Part shown: in pieces, positions 8,475 through 16,711 of the stretch
How positions within the stretch are numbered: the stretch's first letter is position 1
Layout: every line of letters begins with the position of its first letter
Assembly (NCBI GenBank): GCA_963575745.1
Contig: CAUYUJ010017660.1
Span: 139,001-162,500 of the forward strand
Length of the DNA stretch: 23,500 nt
Direction of reading: 5' to 3'
From: Prorocentrum cordatum
Taxonomy: Eukaryota; Sar; Dinophyceae; Prorocentrales; Prorocentraceae
The notes under the pieces: generated by a model
Told to the model about the DNA's origin: nothing
The model's input: the letters and a program-made list of their open reading frames with translations, nothing else
The model's database searches: none
Made by a program: the position numbers and the translations under genes

Positions 8475-8640
8475 AGAACTTGAGCGGATAACACACACAT
8501 AACGTGTTATGTCAGAACGGCGCCACCTGACTTTGCGCCGCCCCCGCCCTCCCCGCCCACCGACCACTTAACAGACGGGGGAGGGGGGAGGGGGAGAGAG
8601 GACCACGGCCCGAAAAATTCATTGTTTCCAACAACGCACA
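8475..8640 (-). repeat. Split direct repeat A2
   Basis: 166 bp identical to 16114-16279 except for six substitutions, at a constant offset of 7639 bp with no indel. It contains CATAACGTGTTATG (8498-8511), a 6-bp-arm hairpin. It abuts B1 exactly, as the junction of a circular intermediate would. Confidence 0.93.
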
Positions 8641-8828
8641 TTTAGAGGCACTGGCCACTGTCTCTCTCCAAGCGGGGGGCGGCGGAAGGTGGCGCCAGCC
8701 TAAACTGAACTTTCTATTTTCTGCCTGAACCGTGGACATGATGCCGCCGAGAGCGGCGGCAGAGGGTGACGGCGGGGTCTGCGCCGCAAAAAATTCAGAG
8801 ATTTGAGGCAGACCCCGTATCAGGTCCC
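8641..8828 (-). repeat. Split direct repeat B1
   Basis: Second copy of the 188-bp repeat. It lies directly 3' (in element sense) of the recombinase ORF and its 3' untranslated stretch (8976-8829), which holds no other gene. Confidence 0.93.
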
Positions 8829-8976
8829 ACACCGCCGCATAGCTTGCATTAGCGCCTGGCTGTGGCGGCGCCTGGGCTGGGTGGGAGGGTTCGGGCGCCT
8901 CCCACAGCCGTCGCACGTTCACAGCTTCGGCAGGGCTCCAAAAAAACTCAGTAGATCATTCGCAACACGAAATGGA

Positions 8977-10578
8977 TCACTCACGAGCCTTTTCAGGGCG
9001 ACCACTCTTCTTGGGAATCAGTCGGCTCCCGCGCTCCAGGATGTCTGGCGGGAGCGCGGCGCGGGCGGCCACCAGGGCGTGCGTTTTCATATACCTGAGC
9101 ACGCTCTTCTCTGAAGCCCACCGCCCGCGCCGCTGGATGGCCCACGCCGTCCTGTAGCCCGTCGCCGCGTCGTGGCTCGGCCCCGAGTGCCTGGCAGCGT
9201 GGGGCGGGAAGTGCTCGACGCCGACGTCGTCGCAGGCTCGCCTCAGCGCCCGGCGGTAGGCATCCACCGAGCAGCTGAAGACCCGGTCCGAGGGGTCTCG
9301 CTCGGACTTCCTGCGCACAAGCATGTCGCTCACATGCCGACGGTCGATCAGCACGCCCTGCCACACGCCCGTCTTGGTCCTCTCACCACGCTCGGTCACC
9401 CCGAGTCGTAGAGCAACTATCTGCTCGCCCGCCTCGTCCACGTCGACCACGATGTCGGCCGCCCGCAGGGCGAACAGCTCCGCGGACCTGAGGTTGGCGT
9501 CCAGGGCGACCTCGGCGGCGTCAGCGGCCTCCACGCTCCCGGCCAGCCTCATGGCCTCGGCCAGCACGGCCCAGAGCTCGAGGGGCTGGGGTCCCCCTTC
9601 TCTCGCAACGTGAAGTCGATGCCAAGCTCGAACAGCTCGATTGGACCTCGGCAGCCCCGTCGAGAGCTCGGGCCACACGTAGGCAAGCCCATGCACAACG
9701 AAATCTCCTCGATGCGGACCCACCTCCTCGTCCTCGACCAGGCGGTCCAAGTAGCAAAGAACGGAGTCGTCGATCTCCTCTCGGCTCATCATCGGCAGGT
9801 TCACCTCCAGCGCGAAGTCCAGGAAGCGGCGCGCGTTGGGCACGTAGCAGCCCAGCGCCGTCTTGGTGGAGACCGAGAACGGCAGCAATGCCAGCCCATA
9901 GGTGGTTCTCTCCCGCCGTGGCACCCCCTGTGGGTGCGCGCCCTCCGCGTCGTTCCTGCGGTGGGTGTTGCCCATCTTGCGGTGCTGAGCGTGGTGCCGT
10001 AGCCTCTCTTCACCGGCGGCGTCCGATAGAAAGGGTAGCAGCAGCCAACCCAGGGGCACAGACCACCGCGGGCAACTGGACCAGCAAGCGGTCCCGGCCG
10101 ACGGCTGCTCATCATCCACGTCGGGCTCCCCGAGACGAGGCGATCGTCGATGGTCAGGCGCCTGGTCACCAAGTCGAACCCGAAACATCGCACGAAGATC
10201 TTCCAGCTCCGTCCAGTGTTCCTGTTGTAGCCGCTGTCTCTCCGTCGGAGTCGCTTCTCGAAAACTCGCGACAAAGCGATCCCTTTGATCTTGCGTCGCC
10301 CTCCAGGTGCTGCTGCAAAGATCTCTGATGATGTCGGTGATCTTGTGGCGAGGTAGCCCGTGGACGAGCAGGCGCCTCAAAGCCTGATTGGGGCCGCTCA
10401 GAAGTACGTCCGTCAGGAAGGCCACGCGCCACTCCTGCCACTCGGTACCATCGGTGGCCCGCTGCGTGAGGTCGCTGAACCACTGCTGCGCCCAATCATG
10501 TAGATCTTGCATCATGTCTACATAATATTGCACCGCTTGCGCTCGAACATCGTCGGGCATGGGCGGGGGCCGGCCCAT
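8977..10578 (-). CDS. Tyrosine recombinase (integrase) of the retrotransposon
   Basis: This enzyme would integrate the circular DNA copy of the element. The start is taken as ATG 10578-10576 (GRPPPMPDDVRAQAVQYYVD), 23 nt after the stop of the upstream ORF; the longer open frame upstream is only the shadow of the methyltransferase region. A helical N-terminal part is followed by a core-binding-like segment (STKTALGCYVPNARRFLDFA) and a catalytic domain. Catalytic residues are visible in order: Arg in ANLRSAELFALRAADI, Lys in RTKTGVWQ, H-x-x-R in PHAARHSGPSHDAATG, Trp in RRGRW (the His/Trp position), and the nucleophile Tyr in VLRYMKTH (codon 9093-9091). All the expected R-K-H-R-H/W-Y positions are filled. 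The stretch around 10080-10180 is less protein-like and may hide two compensating shifts. Confidence 0.85.
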   Translation of the reverse strand: MGRPPPMPDDVRAQAVQYYVDMMQDLHDWAQQWFSDLTQRATDGTEWQEWRVAFLTDVLLSGPNQALRRLLVHGLPRHKITDIIRDLCSSTWRATQDQRDRFVASFREATPTERQRLQQEHWTELEDLRAMFRVRLGDQAPDHRRSPRLGEPDVDDEQPSAGTACWSSCPRWSVPLGWLLLPFLSDAAGEERLRHHAQHRKMGNTHRRNDAEGAHPQGVPRRERTTYGLALLPFSVSTKTALGCYVPNARRFLDFALEVNLPMMSREEIDDSVLCYLDRLVEDEEVGPHRGDFVVHGLAYVWPELSTGLPRSNRAVRAWHRLHVAREGGPQPLELWAVLAEAMRLAGSVEAADAAEVALDANLRSAELFALRAADIVVDVDEAGEQIVALRLGVTERGERTKTGVWQGVLIDRRHVSDMLVRRKSERDPSDRVFSCSVDAYRRALRRACDDVGVEHFPPHAARHSGPSHDAATGYRTAWAIQRRGRWASEKSVLRYMKTHALVAARAALPPDILERGSRLIPKKSGRPEKARE

Positions 10579-10601
10579 CGCACATGGGCTTCCGTCCCCA
10601 G

Positions 10602-11470
10602 TCAAACCGAAGCTCGAAGGAAAGCTGCAGGTAATGATTCCAGCAACGTAGCGTCCCGGCGCCTGCGCTCCAGGGTCTCTGAAATCAATTGCTCCACGGC
10701 CCTCTCGGTCAGGTCGGCCTCCCGTCTCTCCTGCATGGTCAGCATCGCGTTCACGTGGCACTCCGCCAACATCCTGCAGAAGTCGGACGGGCACGCCTGG
10801 GCCACCCTTGTCCGACAGCGACCGCTCTCGTCCTTGCCGCAGAGGCTCGCCGAGTGGTTCTCGTGCACGCAGAGACGAACAAACCGCTGCATCCCGAAGG
10901 CCGCCCCCGTGAGCGTCGTCAGCTTCAGCGCGGGGCAGCCCCGCATGCACTGCGGGAAGGTCACTCGGTAGGCACCCACCTGGGCCTCCCAGTCCACCAG
11001 CTCCTTGGTCACGAAGATCGATGGAAACGGCGGACAGCCCGGATCGGCAGGATGCTCGATGGAAGCCGAGCCGCCCTTGAGCCCGATCGCCTTCAGGATC
11101 CTCAAGCTGCTCAGCAACTGCGCGTTCCCAAGCTTCACCTTCTTCGCGTCGTCCCCTCGCAGACCCGGCCGGCCCCGCAGCTGATCTCGCAGGCGTAGCG
11201 GGGCGGGGCCTCCAGGCTGGAAGCGAACCCGCGACCAGGTAGAGCATGAAGGGCCTGAGTGTCCCCCGTCCGTTCCACTTCCGCCAGCAGCTCCAGCCTC
11301 CGCACGTTGACCTCGTCCGTCAAGTCGAACTCCGCCCCGAAGCCGATGTCCACGCTGGTGAAGATCATCAGGTAGCCTCGCGAGCCCGCGATCCTGAGCA
11401 GCCAGTCCTCCAGGTCCCCGATGCGCGTGTGGCCGCTGCAGAGATGGACGAAGCGCAGCTTTCACCGGGA
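10602..11470 (-). CDS. Methyltransferase-like domain (cytosine-C5-MTase-like motifs), frame-shifted
   Basis: In element sense this region begins LRFVHLCSGHTRIGDLEDWL, in the frame of positions 11135-11368. It continues with FTSVDIGFGAEFDL, then, after a one-base shift beside GGGGG near 11255, with GPSCSTWSRVRFQPGGPAPL and SASIEHPADPGCPPFPSIF, ending at TGA 10604-10602. The order matches cytosine-C5 methyltransferases: motif I (a small-residue loop after a hydrophobic strand), an acidic residue after strand 2, motif IV Pro-Cys (here PSC rather than PPC), and a motif VI-like Glu. An extra A near 11463 separates it from the RT/RNase H frame. DIRS elements usually carry a Dam-like (adenine) methyltransferase at this place, so this assignment is an inference. 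A Cys-rich stretch near the end could bind metal. Confidence 0.55.
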
Positions 11471-13350
11471 TCGAGACGCCCATCCTGAGCGGCTGGAAGT
11501 GGTCCACTTCCGCCAAGTCCGCCAGGGCCTCGATCCTCGAAGCCACCTTCTCCGGCAACGCCAGCTCGTCCGTCCTCCGCTCCTTCGGTGCCTGCCCAAT
11601 CGGGAAACCTCGGCTCGGCCCGTCGCTGTGGTTGCGGTCCGACGGCACCCAGCGCCAGTACTCCCGCATGCCGCACCCGAGGTCGAGGGCGGCCATTCTC
11701 CTGCACAAGATCAGAATGGGCCGGCTGGCCGATCTGCCCTTGCTGAAGCCGCCGAGGCAGACCATCGAGTCCGTGATGCGTAAGTGCCTCTTCCCCCAGC
11801 TCGCCCGGGTGCGGGTTGAGTGCCTCGCCGCGGCCACACCTGTGCGCATCTCCAGCAAGTTGATGTGCTCCTTTTCCTCCCAGCTCCAGCGCGCAACCTC
11901 CTTCCACCGAGCGATGTCGTCCCAGCGCTCGTGCACCGGCGGAGCGCGGATCCGGGTGCCCAACTCCACGTCGGTACCCCCGCGTCTGAAGGCCTCCCCC
12001 TCGCACCAGGCGTCCGCAGCCCAGGACGAGGAAATGCCCGTCCAGACGGTCCAGCCTCCTCGAACTGCATATCGTGCTTCTCGACGCTGCTCCTCCACCG
12101 TTGCCCCCGTAGAGATGAGCGCACCACCGTAGAGGCTCGCATCGAACATCATCACCATCGGGTCCCAGGGCGTCGAGAGGTCCACCGAGATCAGCGGCAC
12201 CAAGGCCGTAGCCGCAGCCAACTCCCTCAGCACTTCCCGTGGGACCTCGCGCCGAGCTCCACCTCGGAACTCCATGCACCATGCGTGCACGTCCGCGAAG
12301 ACGCTCAAAGCACCACAGCAGATCAGGAAGCCCCAGGACAGGATGCCAACGGTCCGTGCGACGGTGTCGGGTAGTTCCCACTTGTGGATCAGGATCTCCC
12401 GTATGCCGAAGGCCGCCAACCACATCTTGTCCTGGTTCGGCGCCAGTCGAGTTTCCCGAAGATCGCCACCGATCATACGAGCGTCCGCCGCGCAAGCATC
12501 CTCGTGCACCTTGAAACCCGCGGACGCCACCAACTCCTTGGCACCGAGCCAGATCTCCTCCACCGTCGTCGCCGCCTCCTGGCCAGGCCGTGTCGGGAAG
12601 TCCAGGCCCATGATGCCGAAATCGTCGATGTACTCGTAGTGCGCAGCAGGCAGATCCCGACTGAGATGGGGTAGCGGCCCGCCTTCGGCCAAACGTTGGT
12701 CGCCTGAAAGCGAAGAAAGCCCGAACTGGGGCCCAGTATTGAAGATGTCCTCCATGGTCGTCTGAGCCATCCAGCACGCCCAGGAGAAGCCCATCAGCGC
12801 AACCTTCACCCCGACGTAGGGCCCACTCCCAGGCAGAGACGAACCTTCGGGAAGCAGCGCGTCCAGCGCATCCCCGGACACGCCGGGCAGCACGAAGTAC
12901 GGCGCCAGCTCCTCCCCCAGCTCCAGCATGTAGTAGATGTCGGGGAGGTCGCCCGTGCCGAAGCACATGGTCACGCCATCCTCCTTCATCTCCTCGGACA
13001 CGTCCAGAAACGACATCGCACTGACGCCGCACATGGCACACCACGGGGGAGACCGCCATCGCATGTTGGAGCGCCTCTGGTCGAACACCAGCCTCAGGGT
13101 CACCTCGGGCTCGCTCCCCACCAGCTCCGCCTTCTTCACGACGCAAAAGGGCCCGACCTCGTCCACCTTCACTGCAGTGCGGCACAACATCCCCGCCAGA
13201 GCCATCCGTCGGGCCAGCTGTAACATTTCCTTCTTCTTGCGGAAATGCGGGCCCACGTAGTTGCGCATCTCGCAGGCCTGAACACAAGCCTCGTCATCCT
13301 CTCTCAACATCTCCTCCTTGAACATCTCCAATTTCTGTGCCACGCGAGGC
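11470..13350 (-). CDS. Reverse transcriptase and RNase H of the retrotransposon
   Basis: This is a long open frame, part of one of 1384 codons ending at 10602 whose 5' third lies out of phase. RT signs are LRLVFDQRRSN (13098-13063), TMCFGTGDLPDIYYMLEL (motif A aspartates), MGFSWACWMAQTTMEDIF, and the active-site box YEYIDDFGIMG (12642-12608, YxDD type). RNase H follows directly: VMMFDASLYGGAL (first Asp), INLLEMRTGVAAARH (Glu), RITDSMVCLGGFSKG (Asp), and REYWRWVPSDRNHSDGPSRG (last Asp), the DIRS-type pattern. The upstream linker EMFKEEMLREDDEACVQACE leads in at about 13320. Together these domains make the DNA copy from element RNA and remove the RNA strand. All catalytic acidic residues are visible, so this part could be active. 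Confidence 0.85.
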
Positions 13351-13756
13351 GACGCAGACCTCGCACTCGCAGGTCTGGTCCCCGGGGGAGGTAGAGCGAC
13401 TCGGTCCCATTGAGCTGGAAACGTCTCGCCCCTGTCCGGCAGCCGTCCACTTCCGCCAGCACTCCTCCTCCGAAGTTCGGCCACCTCTGTTTGAAGGTGG
13501 ACTGGGGCTGATGGCCCGCCGCCGAGGCAGCAGGACGCAGCCGAAAGAGCGCGGCTCCTTGTGAGGGTGTAGTCGACGGCGGCGACTGGCGACGAACTTC
13601 TCCCAGCACCCGCCGAGAAAGGTCCCCGTCCAGGTTGTCGGGCACGATCCCCTGACCCCAGCAGTCGGCCAGGCCCAGTAGACTGTCGTCCAGACTCCCG
13701 CGGTAGAGCTGACGCAAAGCCAAGAGAGAACGATTCGCCGTCTCCACCAGCTCCAT
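13304..13756 (-). CDS. Linker region between gag-like and RT parts
   Basis: On the minus strand from ATG 13756 this frame reads ELVETANRSLLALRQLYRGS, then DSLLGLADCWGQGIVPDNLD. This is helix-prone, plausible protein before the frame is lost near 13580. The sequence then becomes protein-like in the RT frame near 13350. It is most likely part of one polyprotein that joins the gag-like region to RT, broken here by shifts. No known domain is seen. The segment at about 14035-13760 encodes hydrophobic sequence (LVLASVFFLLQLTRIIAVGW) in the frame of the RT ORF. Confidence 0.4.
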   Translation of the reverse strand: MELVETANRSLLALRQLYRGSLDDSLLGLADCWGQGIVPDNLDGDLSRRVLGEVRRQSPPSTTPSQGAALFRLRPAASAAGHQPQSTFKQRWPNFGGGVLAEVDGCRTGARRFQLNGTESLYLPRGPDLRVRGLRRLAWHRNWRCSRRRC

Positions 13757-14035
13757 CTCCTCCTTCTAGCGCGACAGCGCCCGACGAGAAGTCGAAGCGG
13801 GGCGCTCCGGGCGAGCGAACAGCACCACCTCGGACAGGATGTCCCGCCGCCGAGACATGAAAGCCCAAATTCGTCGTGCAAAAGCTCACGGGCCAGCCGA
13901 CGGCGATGATGCGAGTCAGCTGCAGCAGAAAGAAGACACTAGCCAAAACAAGCCGACGCGCAGGGACACCACGACGCCGGCTGCAAGGGCCCCCCGGCTC
14001 GAAACCGAGTAGCCCCAATTGAAGCTCCTTGACTC

Positions 14036-14706
14036 TCACGGCGGGGCCACCGCGCCCCCGTCCAGGTCGGAGCGCGCCTTCATCAGCTGCGCGTCGCGAC
14101 CCATGGCCTTCTTCATCTCTTCCTCGGCGCTCATCACCCGAATAGTGCTCTCGTCGGCGAGCTGGGAGTCCAAGCGACGCGCCGCCTCCCAGTCCACCTT
14201 CGACTTCCAGTTCTTGGCATCCTTGGGGCGGCTCCAGTCGTCGCGGCTGTTCACGTTGCGGTAAGCCCTCACAATGGCGTAGCCCTTTCGCACCAACCGC
14301 TCGAAGCTCACCAGGTTGAGGAGTCCCCTCTGACGATCTGTCATCAGCATCGTGTCCACCGCGGCGAAGGCCGCGATCATCTCCCGAGCCGTGTTGCAGT
14401 CGCTCAGGCCGCGGTCCCTGATGAAGTCCCGCGCCCAGGCCTCGGCCGTCTTGCCTGACGAGTAGATCTCCGACAGCACCTCGGCCGAGATCCGCTGCCG
14501 GTAGCCCTCGGGCATGCGGCTGTTCCACTCCTCGGGCTCGATCTCCTTGTACTCGTCCAGCTGCTCCATGAACACCTGCTGCGGCAACTGAGCCTTGAAG
14601 CGCATCCTCTTGATGGCCAGCTCGACGGCCTCCGGCTGCGAAGTGGCAACTCGCTTCTCGGGCGTCTCCATCAACACCGTGGGGTACTCTTCGTGGGCGA
14701 CCCGAG
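14036..14706 (-). CDS. Gag-like helical region of the retrotransposon
   Basis: The coding part of this frame begins near 14706 (HEEYPTVLMETPEKRVATSQ) and runs to TGA at 14036. It is strongly helical and charged: EAVELAIKRMRFKAQLPQQV, EEWNSRMPEGYRQRISAEVL, MLMTDRQRGLLNLVSFERLV, then DDWSRPKDAKNWKSKVDWEA. From memory, sequences of the type RxxxNLxSxExLxRxxY followed by DWxxPK...NWKxK occur just before RT in dinoflagellate DIRS-like polyproteins. Its position before RT is that of gag/capsid, which is the basis for the name; no zinc knuckle is visible. It follows the coiled-coil end of ORF1 after a one-base shift near 14700 and is followed by another shift at about 14036. Confidence 0.6.
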
Positions 14707-15945
14707 CACGGCGACGGCCGAAGCCGAAGAACTCGTCCCCTCGATAGCAGCACCATGCTCGCCAGCTCCGGCCTCCGCAGGCGCCTCGCCCTTCAGACGA
14801 GCCTCGAACTGGTCCAGCCGCGCAATCATGCCCTCGATCACCTGCTTGTTGGCCTCGGCGTCCGCACGACCCCGCGAGTCCAGAGAAGCTTCGAGTACAT
14901 CCCGACGTATTTCCCTTGTCCTCTCGGCGGTCCTGATCTCGCTGATCTCCTCCATCATGGCCTTCTGGGACTCCACGAGATCGTTCAGCTGGCTCGCCAG
15001 CGCAGCGCTCTCTCCGCTTGAAAGATAGCCAGGCGGCGGCACGGGCGGAGGCACCGAAGCAGTAGCAACGACGGGCATATCCACACTCGAAGCGCTTGAT
15101 GACCCAATCGAGGACTCTCCATGCTCCACGCTGTCCGACCACTCGTGAGCCGCCCAGATGGTCAGAAGGATCAGGGACAAGAACATCGCAAACCAACGCT
15201 GAAGAGGCATCAGCTTCTGGGCCCACTCCTGCCACTCCCACAAGTAGGTGGCCCACTCCTGGACGACCTCCGAGCTCTCCACGAACGCATCCTTGGCCGT
15301 GACCAGGTAGCTGATCGTGTACACCCAGACCTCCTTCATATACTCGATCACGCCCAGCAACACCAGCAGCTCGTACAATACGAACAACGCGGCCAGCACA
15401 CCCAGGAAACGCTTGGGACTCCTCAAAGACCACCTCGGCGTCTTGAGTGACGAAGCCCCCGAGCTGAAAACGGCATACAGGACGTTCACCGCGATCGCCT
15501 GCTGACCACCCTTGCCGGGGCGATAAAGCGGCAACATCGGCACCGTCGACGCCCTCAATCCCTCCGTCGCCTGGCTGACGTAGGCGCCCCTCTGGGCTGC
15601 AGAAAGAGGTGGCATAGGCCGCCGCCGAATCCCCGCCACAGGGTCCGCGAAGATGGACGTCTTCGCCGTGATACAGATCAGGCCCAGCGTCAAGTCCGGA
15701 CCGATGACGGCCCACACATTGCCGCTCTTGCGGCGCACCAACTGCACCTCCACACCGTCGGTCGCACTCTGGCGGTAGAAGCGGCGAGACCATGGCTCCA
15801 CTGGCATCTGTAGCTCGAGACCCTCGACCTCGTCCGCTGAATCCTGCTCCACGATAGGATCACTCACCAAGGAGAAGAGCGACCACCAGGAGACCGAACG
15901 GCCAGCGCCAAAAGCGAGCCGTCTCGTCGGCGCTCTGCAGCGCAC
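14671..15945 (-). CDS. ORF1 main part: membrane-spanning and coiled-coil protein
   Basis: The coding-like part starts near 15870 (FSLVSDPIVEQDSADEVEGL) and ends at TGA 14671. It holds a hydrophilic N-terminal region (residues about 20-150). Two strongly hydrophobic segments follow: RFLGVLAALFVLYELLVLLG (near 15405-15345) and WFAMFLSLILLTIWAAHEW (near 15200-15140), with an aromatic-rich stretch between them. Next come a Pro/Ser linker (SVPPPVPPPGYLSSG) and a long coiled coil (LNDLVESQKAMMEEISEIRT and onward). Membrane segments are unusual for a gag-type ORF. It might anchor particles to membrane, or be an acquired gene. The 5' end joins the short frame 16102-15860 by a one-base shift near 15870, and the 3' end shifts near 14700 into the gag-like frame. 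Confidence 0.6.
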   Translation of the reverse strand: MRCRAPTRRLAFGAGRSVSWWSLFSLVSDPIVEQDSADEVEGLELQMPVEPWSRRFYRQSATDGVEVQLVRRKSGNVWAVIGPDLTLGLICITAKTSIFADPVAGIRRRPMPPLSAAQRGAYVSQATEGLRASTVPMLPLYRPGKGGQQAIAVNVLYAVFSSGASSLKTPRWSLRSPKRFLGVLAALFVLYELLVLLGVIEYMKEVWVYTISYLVTAKDAFVESSEVVQEWATYLWEWQEWAQKLMPLQRWFAMFLSLILLTIWAAHEWSDSVEHGESSIGSSSASSVDMPVVATASVPPPVPPPGYLSSGESAALASQLNDLVESQKAMMEEISEIRTAERTREIRRDVLEASLDSRGRADAEANKQVIEGMIARLDQFEARLKGEAPAEAGAGEHGAAIEGTSSSASAVAVLGSPTKSTPRC

Positions 15946-16102
15946 TCACCGGCAGGTCCAGCACCTGCCCCTCGTCGTAGCACTCTTGCTCGACCAGGTC
16001 CCACGAAGAGCAGCCCGAACTGTCGGGATCGCCCGCACTGCTGCCGCGCGGTGAGCAAAGGAAGAAGTATTCGGGCAAGGCCGCAGGAACCCCTGCGGGC
16101 AT
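15860..16102 (-). CDS. ORF1 N-terminal part
   Basis: The frame runs from ATG 16102-16100 (PAGVPAALPEYFFLCSPRGS) to TGA 15862-15860. It contains an acidic segment (EQECYDEGQVLDLPVSALQS) and a hydrophobic end (RFWRWPFGLLVVALLLG) that could be a third membrane segment. An upstream GTG/ATG in repeat A1 would extend it by 11 residues. The stop falls just where the next ORF becomes protein-like in another frame, so this is probably the true N-terminus of ORF1, separated by a one-base change near 15870. Confidence 0.5.
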   Translation of the reverse strand: MPAGVPAALPEYFFLCSPRGSSAGDPDSSGCSSWDLVEQECYDEGQVLDLPVSALQSADETARFWRWPFGLLVVALLLGE

Positions 16103-16113
16103 GCTCGAGCCAA

Positions 16114-16279
16114 AGAACTTGAGCGGAGAACACACACATAACGTGTTATGTCAGAACGGCGCCACCTGACTTTGCGCCGCCCCCGCCCTCCCCGCCCACC
16201 GACCACTTAACAGACGGGGGAGGGAGGAGGGGGAGAGAGGACCACGGCCCGAAAACTTCATTGCTTGCAACAACACACA
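16114..16279 (-). repeat. Split direct repeat A1 (element 5' end)
   Basis: First copy of the 166-bp repeat, at the 5' end of the element. As the only sequence upstream of ORF1 it probably carries the element promoter, by analogy with other retrotransposons. The hairpin CATAACGTGTTATG is at 16137-16150. Its outer edge at 16279 is the right junction with the host gene. Confidence 0.93.
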
Positions 16280-16574
16280 GGGCCATGGCACATGCAAGGG
16301 AAACGGCAAGGGCAGCACGAGCACGGGCAATAGCACGGGCAAGATCGTCGCGAAGAGGCCCACACGCCACGTCGCAAAGCCGAAGGTGCTGCCGCCGCCT
16401 GCGAAGGCGGGGGACCTCCACTACAGGGCTGGCTACGTCATGACCCAGAACGACAAGCAGGTATATTGCACCGTAGTGGGGCGGTGCGACAGGAGGATCA
16501 AGTGGGGCCCTGGCGTGCGCTCGCGCGCTGAGGCGTGGTCCGTTGCCTTGGCCTTCATCGACGATCGGTCGTAG
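16280..16574 (+). pseudogene. Host gene interrupted by the retrotransposon, 3' part
   Basis: Directly after the element the frame of 8190-8230 resumes: GHGTCKGNGKGSTSTGNSTG, then IVAKRPTRHVAKPKVLPPPA, then a compact C-terminal domain (GDLHYRAGYVMTQNDKQVYC, VVGRCDRRIKWGPGVRSRAE, ending ALAFIDDRS) and TAG 16572-16574. The GNGKG words on both sides (8190-8214 and 16299-16313) show that the two parts belong together. If bases 8231-16279 are removed, AA at 8229-8230 and G at 16280 form a Lys codon and the frame is unbroken. Function is unknown; the C-terminal part could be a small beta-alpha domain. Insertion should truncate the product unless the element is spliced out or the gene has another copy. 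Confidence 0.7.
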
Positions 16575-16711
16575 GCTAGCACATCTCATCGTTTGTTGTT
16601 GCAGCGATGTATTCGCTTGTGCATCTGTGGTATAAAACAAATACGGTGCGATCATCACATCTTGTTTCATTCGTGTCGATTGCGTTGCGGTCATCGCATC
16701 TCGCATCAGTC

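Larger units (their letters stand above)
8231..16279 (-). mobile_element. Near-complete tyrosine-recombinase retrotransposon (DIRS superfamily, PAT-like split direct repeats)
   Basis: The 8049-bp element is coded on the minus strand. In its own sense it runs A1 (16279-16114), ORF1/gag-like (16102-14036), RT and RNase H (about 13350-11590), methyltransferase-like domain (11460-10602), tyrosine recombinase (10578-8977), B1 (8828-8641), A2 (8640-8475), 56-bp spacer, B2 (8418-8231). B1 and A2 abut exactly at 8640/8641. Split direct repeats plus a tyrosine recombinase in place of a DDE integrase define PAT/Ngaro-type elements, and an RNase H next to the RT is DIRS-like. Repeat copies differ by about 6 in 166 and 9 in 188 positions by eye. 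There is no target-site duplication. The ORFs carry a few one-base shifts, so this copy may be recently dead or contain read errors. A similar polyprotein is, from memory, common in dinoflagellate genomes. Confidence 0.88.

Noticed and set aside
8977-10578. Bacterial integron or phage integrase
   Set aside because: The tyrosine recombinase lies between RT/RNase H and split direct repeats, which is diagnostic of a retrotransposon; no attC or phage genes are seen.
10579-11247. 5' extension of the recombinase open frame
   Set aside because: It overlaps the methyltransferase-like region in another phase and is Gly/Arg-rich without structure. The start at 10578 follows the upstream stop.
11368-13287. 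639-codon minus-strand frame overlapping RT/RNase H
   Set aside because: It is a shadow frame. The RT and RNase H catalytic motifs are all in the other frame.
8225-16290. Target-site duplication around the element
   Set aside because: The flanks ACAAGCACAA and GGGCCATGGC share no direct repeat beyond the short CACA-type core, as expected for a tyrosine recombinase.
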